Below, piece after piece: positions 45,384-56,400 of a DNA stretch of 64,000 nucleotides. Numbering within the stretch: the first letter of the stretch is position 1; each line of letters begins with the position of its first letter. This DNA is from Crambe crambe (taxonomy: Eukaryota > Porifera > Demospongiae > Poecilosclerida > Crambeidae), in the NCBI GenBank assembly GCA_963924555.1, contig OZ004583.1, forward strand, positions 6,772,582 to 6,836,581, in the 5' to 3' direction. A program made the translations under genes and the position numbers. The notes under the pieces were generated by a model that saw only the letters and a program-made list of their open reading frames with translations, did no database searches and was not told the origin of the DNA.

Positions 45384-46734
45384 CTATTACAGAAGAACTC
45401 TGCTTGCATGTGTTCTTAAATTGTATGGTAAAGATTACGGCAGTACAATTTCTGACCTGATGCACTGTCCAAAACAAAGTAGAGTTAGGCGCTCAAGTTA
45501 ATAGCATGAAGAAGATCAAAGTTGCTTTACAGATCCGTGATGGCAATGAAGCGCTGAGGTACTCAGGGAGAAACACGCTTTGATTATTTATTTATTTATT
45601 TATGGATTACATTACGTATTTCTTTTTCTTCTTCTTCTTCTACTTGGTATGTAATATTTATAGCTAGTGCATTTCCAGTCTCTCACTGTTAGTTTCATCT
45701 TTATAGATTATATCAAACAGTATGTTTTTGTTACTCAATGTTTTTGTTAACTTTATGTGTGTCTAGTGCATCTAGTGCATTTCTGGTCAGCTTTTAAAAA
45801 TGTATATATATTTATATGAAAATTGTTGCATTTCCTCCTCTGTGGTTTCGGCTGCCTGCCCGCATGTTAATTGAAAAGGGGAAAGACCAGAAAGACTTGT
45901 TGTGGCCTAAAGCAGTAGAAATGAAAGTGTACACTGCACACCAAGTGTGTGTATATCTAGTGTGCATTTATTTTAGTGTGCATGGCCTTTAAAACTTCTG
46001 TTACAGTGGCATAGTTGTATGAACAATCTAATGTGTCATGACTATTATCTTATTAACACCCACTCTGAATGAACAAGTTAGTAGCTAAATAGTAAATTAT
46101 CATGCCAAGCACATGTGGTTTTCCACGAACCACGCTTACTCAATAAGCAATACACACCATGTACAGGCAAGTTACCAGACACATGCGGTTGGTAAAGGGT
46201 CAGCGTACACAAGACTAAGTCTTATCCTTGACTCTCCTGGTTAGGTAAGAATCACACATGGGCAAAGGGTTGGATTCACCTACTGCGTGCTTGCATGACT
46301 ACCACACATGAATACATGCCTACCTACCCAATGTCTGCCTGTTATTTTTAGCTCTGTGTGTGTGTTATAGCAACTATTAGCTATAATTATTACACACCTA
46401 GTGTGTGCGTATTGGGACATTTAGTGTGCAGTGGTACAGATCCAACAGAGCCAAAATATCAGTCTGAATAATAACAAGTTATATCAGTTATCTCAAATAA
46501 AGCTTGCATGGTTTAGATCTTGGTACCGGTACCGGTGATTAGCATAAGCTTACCTTAAAAGTAATCCTGCCCATGATTATAGATAGTCTGGCGTAGCGGC
46601 TTATAGAGGGAAAAAACTGCAGTCTTGTTTGCTAGACGGCTTCACGGACGGCTAGGTGGCCACGCCTCCACCACACGTGATAAGCGCCCGGCCAAAAAAT
46701 GGGATGCATTTATGTGAAATCGCGCGCGATGGCT

Positions 46735-47020
46735 TACTTGGATCACTACTTTATAGCTACTTCTGACGGTGGAAATCACTGCTTTCACTATGTTAGCTGC
46801 TTTCACGATCACTGCCTTCACTGTGTTCACTAATCACTACCCTCACTGGGATCACTGCTTTCACTGTGATCTAGTCTTGCAAGCCAGCGGTCTGGCTTGC
46901 AAGACTAACTGTGATCGCACACTCTTTAATTAACTTTTTTCATTGGAGTCACCGCTTTCACTGTCAGTGTGTTCACCTTTCACTGAGGTCACTGTGTTCA
47001 CTACTTTTACTGATTCATGG
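46735..47020. repeat. CACTG-rich minisatellite with a 15-base hairpin
   Basis: Irregular repetition of 'gatcactgctttcactgtg' and variants. In it lies a perfect inverted repeat agtcttgcaagccag at 46873-46887 and 46892-46906 with a four-base loop. Confidence 0.7.
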
Positions 47021-47381
47021 AAGCCCCCTCCCCGGGGGCCCCCCTGACAAAAATTATTATCTAATAATAATGTATCACTCTTGTTATTATCTTGTATCAT
47101 TAACATGCTATGATGTAATAGATAGACATGCTCATATGTATGTAGATACTGGAAAAGAATCCATTATAATCCATAGAGTTGGAATACTACACCAAGAAGC
47201 TTTATAGATTATTGCTTGCTGACTCAGCATACTAGCTATAATGTAAAATTGTGACATGCTAGTTAGAAAACAATAACTCTAATAGATACAAGCTATAATA
47301 GATACAGTACACAAGCTATAACACAGAGGCTATAAGTATATATCTATTGTGTAATTTAGCTATAGCTATGTATACGGTTGG

Positions 47382-47422
47382 TTACACAGTTGTTTCCTCC
47401 CTAGATTCCATATGAAGATCAC
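47382..47422 (-). CDS. Gene 3 terminal exon, EETTV end
   Basis: Reads DLHMESREETTV and TAA after a CATAG acceptor, phase 1. Same ending as genes 2 and 4. Confidence 0.85.
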
Positions 47423-50400
47423 CTATGAAAGACAATGTGATATAGCTAGGATCATATTAGCTATGGAACCTCTAATAAAGAAACCTCAGAAATAATGGCA
47501 CCTTGGGGTATTAGCTATCATACCTCGCTCTTGTTCATCCCCCCAGTTTATGCGATCCTTTAGATAAAACTGCATGCAGCTATGACTTAGCAATGTCTTT
47601 AGTTAACCTTTCTTTTCAGACTCCTTGTGGTGGCAGTGAGGACAAACCATCATGTTATTTTCTGAACATTGAAAGTGAGTCTTGCATTTTTCACAAACCT
47701 ACAGAATGAGTTGGTTTAGCATAATAACTCTAAAGAGAACAAATTAGGTCAATTTAAAGCCTACTTGCAGTGCTACCACTCTATATGCCATACAGCAGAT
47801 TTATTGTTTACACAAGGAGCCAACAAGGGAGGAGCGAGGTACTATTCATATCACATCTCAATTGCAAGTGTTAAAAACTTCCTCAATAACATACAGTTGT
47901 AGTGGAATCATTCTGAGGAGTAAGTTTGAGTGACTCGAAATCAGCAAGAGTACTAACTGGATCTTGTCGGGAAGGATGATACACTTCCATTCCTATGTAG
48001 GAAAATAACCAAGTCAATTATACTATTCAGGTTCATTTTCACAACAAACATACTCCCTATAACCTATTAGCTGTATCCATGGTAACAAGGTGTGGCTGCG
48101 AAAGTGGGCAAGGTCAGATAAAATCCCCCCCCCCCCCCCCGATAAAACAATAAAATTTCTAAATGAAACTTAAACTCAGTTATCAAAAATTGCATAAAAT
48201 TCTAGCATTAAATTACATGATAAAAATGTGGAGAGAATTATTGGTAGAGACAATTGATATTATTGTAGCTACTTACTAATAGATGTATACTATAGCTACA
48301 CACATGAAAGGTGCTATGGTTGTAAACATCAGAGAGGATAAAATCTAGATAGCTACTGCCTGAGCACCAAACACTCTGATCATAGCTATAGCTAGTTGGC
48401 TTTGTCAGAATGGTAGCTAGCTATATTGAGCAGAATCTTACGCTGTCACAGTTCAAAGGTAAGCACATGCATGCATGTCACTCATTGCATGACAACAAGT
48501 AAGGGCAGAGCTTGATGTGCCCAAGTGTTTTAGCTTTGAGCTATTTGCTGGACTCAACATCGAACCCGAGTCCAACAAAAAGGATTAACAAAAAGAGAGA
48601 CAGAGAAGTATGGTTCAAAGGTCAATCACTACAGAGAGAGCAACAAACAAGGCACCAGAGACTGAAGTAAGCCTAACTAGCCTGACATCATGACAAAAAC
48701 AGAAGTATAGGCTGGCAAGGGAGCAACATGCAAGGAGCCAGAGACTGCCTAATTAACAAGCAAGGTGCTGATATAGCATGCAGTTACAGATACATGCTGG
48801 TGCAGGCTAGTAGCTACATAATATTTTTTACAATAGATTTTGCTGTAGATGAGTCTGAAAGACAAGTGTAGTGATCACTTACCTTTTTCGATGCATTCTT
48901 TGCAACAAGAATGACACACTCTTTGCTTCATTTTCAAATCGGCTTTAAAGACCGTGCAGGCTGAACAGAAATACTGTAAAATAATGATTAGCTAAAGGTC
49001 TTATTATTACTATGAAGAAGGCGCTATGGTACAGAGTAACTCCATAATTATGGGGAATTGTCCTACTGCAAAATTCATAATTGAAACTTGCTTGATTGTA
49101 ATTCATAATTTGGAGTTTCCAAGATAGGTGTCAAAGAAACACTTGTTATTCTAGCATGCATCAGTTTGTATAGTTAAATTTGTGACAGTACTTGGGAAAA
49201 GGTACCTTTTCATGTAAAACATGTAAAACATTAAAAGCTGTTAAATGCTTATAAAATATTTACAAGCTACAATATAAGATGTAAGATTCAATTAAGTATA
49301 ACTCAGGAACAAAATGGAGTATTAATTTGATTTAAAAGCCATGTAAATCTCCAGATTAAGAGCTTTAGAATGATACCAATAACTCCGTTTTGAATTTCTG
49401 CGTGAAAAGGTACCTTTTTTCCCCAAGTACTGTCACGTTTTATAATTAATGTATGGCTAGTTCACCTTGCTACATGCACTGCAGCGGTAAAATTCATTGA
49501 TTTTCCATGGAACTATAGAGAATTCTGATCCACACTGCTGACATTTATTAGCTTTTTCTTCACTAGGTTTGGAATGTCTGACTTCATCATCTGGCTGCAA
49601 AAGAATAAACATGCTTATTGCATTCAGGGGCACTGGGCATGTCCTGAGTTGTGGGTTTGAAGCCTATTTAATCGAGACCATAGCATATATAGCAAATTTT
49701 CAGTGGATATAGTTTCCATAGGAAGCTTGAGGTTAAATTGAGTGGGATCAAGAGAAGACTATTGCAGCAGCTTGTACATGCACCACTATGTATTTTGGCA
49801 CATAATAGATTTGCATTATCAGTTGGGTTGACAGTTAACACTGTCTAAGGAGTTTGTACTGAAGATCTGAAAATGCATGTCAACGTATCAATCCTGCTAG
49901 CTAGCTAAGTTATAAAAAATAGGTGGTAATGCCATGGTCACAGTTAAATATGACAGTAGCCTTTGTTCTTTGTTGGCTCTCCTCAAATGACCATTAATTC
50001 ACCTGCTTCGTAGCCTCTGCTCTCACTGTTTAAGATCTCTAGTCTTTTTACCTTTTCAAGCTACGTAACACATAGCTACTTGCTACATACCTAAGCTGTA
50101 GTATAAGGTCATAAAGGATGCATATAACTAGCTATATCATTCTAACTATGTATAATAGACAAGTAGGAATGGCTGTGGCATTACCTCCTGATTTTAATAA
50201 CCACACCCATAAGCTACTTTACTCCCCATGAGAGGCCATGGCTCAACAGGAGCACTCATGGGGAGTGAAGTAGCTTAGGTAGCTTAAGTAGTTAGGTTCC
50301 CATTTTTGGTTATGTGGATTATTAGCCTCGTCCCCGGCTCTCGCATGCGCAAGGCTAGTGGATCATGTGATCTCGCTTAAAGCCATGCTATATTATACTC

Positions 50401-53400
50401 GAGAAATAAGTACCACTGAAACTTACCCAATGATGGCATGATATCTCAATTGAAACACAACATTCACATGAATATGAATGCATTCAACTTCAATGTATTT
50501 CACTAAGTATGTAAGTGACCTCTATAAGTGAAGTTTTGATAAGCAGTTTTTTTGATGTCTAGGTGAATAGAATACGACCATCTATTTTACATACTTATAG
50601 GATAAAAGACCAGATGAGAGTGGAAACCAAAAACAAACAACTCTAGGAGTACTTATTGAATGATTCTTATGTGCATGCATCCAGGGGGAAAAGGGGGGGG
50701 GGGGGGGGGGGGGGGGGGTTCAAACAAACTATATTAGATCCACCACTAGCAACTGCAACTATTATCAACCCTTAGACACGCCCTTCATTTTCTACGTGGT
50801 TTGTGATTGAAGTGACATGATGTTTACACATGATACTAGCTATAGGTCATCTATAGTTTAAATAGGCGGTGCTGCGTGGTTCGTTGAGTGCCTGGCCTTA
50901 ATTGCACCGAGAAGTGATTCAACACTATATTATACCGTTCTCCGTCAATCCCATGAAACTGCTAGAAAAGTCTTTCTGTCACTCTGTTACTACGTGCGCA
51001 GGCCTACAGTTTCCTATGGATAAGCAGCTCCTACAATCCATTATCAAGTTTGTGCATGCACAATATGCATGTGCAGGGTGCTACTAATCAGGATAATTAT
51101 TGCATGAGGGATAACTTGATCGTATAATAATTATTGAGAGATTCTATATTTTAAGTAAAATGTAACTTACTTTTTGTTCATTTGCTCCATCTTGATTGTC
51201 AGATGTGCCACTAGGTCCATTGGTACTTAGATTGGGTGGGTCCTACATATATTAAATAGAATGCATGATGTCATAGCTATGTAGAGTTTCACCACAACTG
51301 CACCTAGCTACATAGCTAGATTTCAATGAAACTAGATAGGTACGTAGCTAATCGATTAAAGTACAACTAGATTTTTTTTTTTTTAATTGAATGCAATTGC
51401 TAGAGTGTATACACCTCATGCATGAATAGTCGACATGACTGTAGCAATGTGTGCTTAACTATACAGCTACGTATGACATACTATGCATAGCCTGTATGGA
51501 GTGTTATTAGCACATCAATAAAAAAATGCACAAAAGTAACACAAAATGTCTGTATCACACCACTAGAAAGAAGAAGAACTAAACAGAGCTTAGAACAAGA
51601 GGAATAGAGGTAGCTAGCTAGTTATGTAAAACAAGGAATGGGTGGTAATCTTCACTGTAACAACAGTACTCATTACGCTGTAGAAGGCCACAAAGTTAAT
51701 GTTAAGATGAGTAGTCGCCCACAAATGCTTTCTTGTTTGCACTACTTCCACCATGACTGGTGAGATCGTACACATGTTCAGCTTCCACCATAGAGTAGTT
51801 AGGGTTATTAAATTGCATAGCAGTTGATGTCTAATAATAAAATTTTACAACTTTTAACAAGAAAATACTTAGTCTTTGAAGTGCTTGGAATGGAATAAAG
51901 GAATCAGGAATTTTTATCAGTCTCTCACCCATGAATATCTGACACCGATATATAGTTGAAGCTAATATTATGGCTGTAATGCTGAAAGGATTGAAGTATA
52001 TATAGCCTATGATACACATTCATTTAAGGAAAGAGACCACTATTATTTTGAATGCTTAACAGAATGAAAGTGTTCCCTTTCCAAGATCCAGTCACATTAT
52101 GTCATTGATGTATGCACATGTTAAATATGTGGTCGCACTCACAGTGAATGGCTTTCAGTGCATAAATAGTACAGAGACCTACCTCATCATTTTGCATTGC
52201 AAAAGGTATAGCTACCACATGTAATACATACAGGCTTTGTAGTGGAACCAGTCTTTGAAGAAGAATGTTGAGTAGAAGTAACTGAAGCTGGTTGAGAAGA
52301 AGCTGGTTGATAAGATTGAGAGGGAGGTCGAACACCAGGACCACACACTGCTATTCCTGTGGGGAGGGAGGGAGAAAGATTACTAAGGCTATAACATCAT
52401 CACACAAAAATTATAAGAAATCTTCCAAGAGTCCTCTAAACATTCGGACCCGATAATTTTTTGATCCCCTATAGCTAACTGTTAAATCTGGCTGGACTGT
52501 ATTTTCTAGCTATAGCTGCATAAGAAATCCTTACTTCAAGGTTTACAAAAATTAATCTTGATAGCTAGAATTATAATAGTTGAAAATCCATGCCATTTCT
52601 TTTAAAAAGATGTCCACATGCAGTTTATTGTTGTCCATTTTTTGCTTTAGAAACTCATGCATGTAGAGATCACTTACCTTTTTTTTTACATTCTTCATAA
52701 CAAGTATCACACACTCTTCTTTTTTGGAAGAAGAAATTCTTTGAATAAGGAAGTTCAGCTTTATTGGTAGTGCACAACGAACAGTAACTCTGTAAAAATT
52801 AGTAATCATTGTATTCTGAACAAGGTAGAGGAAAGTAATGTACGGATGACTTACTGTAGATGGTAAAGAGTAAGAATAAGAGGTTTAGAATAATTATACA
52901 AGGACTAAATCAAGTGAAGTTAGTGTGTAGATCCCTTGGTCTCAGTGTCTAACATAGAAATCAATCAGTTGCCTTGGAAATTATGACTGTGCGCATGCTC
53001 AGTACAGAGTGAGATAACTCTATGAGATATAATGGGCAGATAGATGCTCGGCCTATGGCAAGATACTATTGTAACTATATCAAGTATAAATAATATCGCC
53101 ACTATCCAAGTGAGTGAAGCATTTGCCCAGGATCTTAGTCTCTACTCTTGAAATCTAGTTAGGATACATGTACATAGGCTACTTATAGCTAGTATGAAAT
53201 CAGTATATCCTCTGCTACGAATGACTTGAAGGTGCTTTCATAAGTGACTGCCACTGTACTCACCAATAACTGTTAGCCTCGGCCCCAGGCACTCTTTTGC
53301 GACCTGTCTAAAAGAGAGCCTGGTATCAGTTGTGTGCCCAAAATTCTGAGGTTCCGTATATTCTTGGTACACTCCCCGTAAATGGATTTCATTGAAAAAA

Positions 53401-56400
53401 TAATCTGAGTACCAAACAATAAAACCAGCCTAAAGCCTTGTCCCAGGCTCTATTGAAAATAGAGCCTGGTATCAATAATTGTTTGCGCATGTCCAGTTTT
53501 TCCATGTGCATGTTCAGTTTTTCTGTACCATTCACTACTGCCAACATGCACAGAATTGATGTTAATTTTTGACGGCTCTAGAGAGTCTATGGTGCTGTTT
53601 TTGAAGAAGAGGAGTTTTGATACAGCTTTTAAACCACTATGTTGTTAAGCTAAGTGAATGATTACTCTGATTAGCTACATTCTGATCTGTCAATATCCAG
53701 TGTGGATCTCTGGAGCATCTGAAACAGGTGTTTGATCGGTTTCAAGGGATTGGGTGAAGCACATCCTCAGAAATACGGGTTTGCATACCCTGAGGTTCCA
53801 TTCCATTGGACACATACTGAATATTTAATTTTTCTATTAATTGGCTTAGTTTAAAATAAAATCTTGCTACTAGAACTAGGGCTAGGGCTAAATTAGCTAC
53901 TATAATAATTACTGTACTTCACCTTGCCACATGCATCACAGTAGTGACGTGGATTCCCTAAAAAAGATAATTCTGATTGACACTGCTGACATTCGGAAGC
54001 TTTCTTCTTGTTTGGTTCATTATGTCCAAAGTCATCTTTGATTGGCTACAAAAGAACAAACATGCTTATTTCATTCAGAGGTTTCACTATGATAATTGTA
54101 TGACTCCAGAGTTATATGTTTATAGCTAGCCTAGCAATTCAATAGCTGATTTAGTGGAAAGTGTGTGTTTATAGGAGTACTGCAAGTTGAGAAGGCCCGT
54201 GGGCCCAAGGTCACATACCAAGGTGTATAGGCCCTAAATGCATGGCAATTATATTAATTGGTCCAACCTCTCCAGGAGGTGGATATATGATTCATCAACT
54301 TCAAATACATGGTCCAAATTTCTTCATTCTTGACCGTTGAAATGTAGCGCAGTTTAATTAAGTTCGCAATACGTACTTGTGTGCATATTGTTTGCCATTA
54401 ATTGCACACCACTACATGCAGCTGCCACTCTACTGAAGTATATTCTACCAATCCAGTGCTTAGCTCTTTATCTTGTGAAGATTTAAAGCATAGAAAATCA
54501 AAGAATGTTTGGAATCTATGATAGCACAACAAATTGAAGAGCCATTGCATCCATCACTGTAAAGAAAGAGAGAACAAGTGGCTGAAATTCTTTGAGCAAT
54601 GTGTTTAACGATTGCAGCCATCTTAAGAACAACAACACGTCATTCATATTTTTTATGAGGAAATCATTCTGTCAATATTTCCAGCTATATGGTACTGTTG
54701 GTAATTAGAAATAACAACAATAACAAATATCCACAAACATTAACTCTGCATGCTGACAACTGCAAAATTATCATTATAGCTACATACCTCATAACAGATG
54801 GCCACAAGAATAACAGCAACAAATAGAAGGGAAATGAAGGAGAGGATAAATGCTGCAATAATGAGGTTGTCTCTGTTGGACTGCCATTTTGAATCACATG
54901 TGTCTATGAATACTAAGTTTAAATAATTATAACATTTTTGAATATCATCCTTACTTTTTTGTGGTCCCACTACACCACCAACTGCAATCCATAAACAAAG
55001 AGACACCAACCACAAGAAAACAGCTACTAGCAAGAGGACAAGTGATGCAATCCACACACGTTTAGTGCCTGAATACCAAAAAAATAAATGATTAGCTTAT
55101 AGGTCTGGAAAATCATGACTTACTTGCAGTGTTAGATTTTATAAAAAGTGGTATCCACACAATTACAATGATAATGCCTAATATCAGAAACATCACACCC
55201 ACAATCAAAAGCCCAATGTTGGTATCAGTCAGATGAGTGGCAACTATAAGGAAGAAATCATTTTTATAATAATAAACAGGAACACAACAAATGTGAACTT
55301 TACATTCTCCAGTCATGAAACTTCTTCTTGACCTGTAGAAAGTGGAATTTACCCTCACTTCAACCTGAAAGTAGTACTGAGTTGAAGCATGCATCAGTGG
55401 CAGGGGAGAGGGTGAGTTCAAGGACACATTCAGGTGGTTGTCAAAGTTCTCATAGGAGGAGTCCTGGCCATATTGGATAACACAAGGTCCTTCAGCCAGG
55501 ATAGAGGAGCAGAGAAGAGTAGTAACACACTCTTCAAATGTTAGTGGAAGACTTAAAACTTCTGATTGAAGTGAGTTGCCTGTGATAGAATGATTTACTT
55601 GAATAGAAATAATAATCGACATTTGTAAATGTACAATACCTATTGAAATTGAATCTCCACTATTGGATTGTCCAAAAGCATTGACAGCATAGATGGAGAC
55701 AAGATAGCTTTGATTTGAGGAGGAGGTGGTGAAGGAGGTGGAACAGAGATTATTATTGCAGCTATCAGAGTTAACCACCCTCTCTTCCAACCTCCCCCCT
55801 CTGCTATCCTCCAGAAATATTGAGTAGTTGAGAGAGTTATCAAAGGAACAAACATTAGATATGGACAAATGCTGAAGAAATATGAAAATAGAGGTGAAGG
55901 TATATACCTAAAAATGATCGTTATAATTACCTTTACTTGCCAAGTTACTGTCAGCTGACTTAGCGAATTTTCTTCAATATACATAGGAATTAGTACAATC
56001 TCAGGAATCAGTGGAACTGAAAATGACAGCCAAGACAGGTTATTGGCATTAAACCTTGTGAGTTTATTAAGTATGCACCTTGTGGGTGGACTGTGATAGT
56101 ACTCTCAGCCCCTTCTTGATTCCCACAGTTGATAGCACTGACTGTGTAGGAGTAGAGTGTCTCCAGGACCAGTCCAGAGCAGTTGTACTCCTCACTGGGA
56201 CTCACCAGTTGCTCACTGGGACAGGAGGAGGGGGTGGGGCTCAGTACTACACGATAGTTTGTCACGTTATTTCCAGAGGAAAAGGAGTCAAAAGATACTA
56301 TTACACCTCCAGGAGAGATGACGAGGGAACATTCCAGAAAAGGACGTGTGGGAGGAGCTGTACAATAAGGGAACATGCAATGTAAGGGGGAGAAGCTATA

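Larger units (their letters stand above)
39163..47381. other. Intergenic, gene 3 to gene 2
   Basis: Expected to hold gene 2's first exon, but no signal peptide with a phase 1 donor could be supported. Contents: hairpin-ended repeat 39225-39290, MITE B 39475-40000, repeats at 40.3-40.7 kb, C24 at 41630-41653, apparently unique AT-rich DNA 41.9-43.9 kb, duplicated segments at 43.97-44.31 and 45.11-45.44 kb, and a CACTG-rich minisatellite at 46.73-47.02 kb. Confidence 0.5.

Noticed and set aside
46911-47207. 98-codon plus-strand frame
   Set aside because: Starts inside the CACTG minisatellite and has no domain features.
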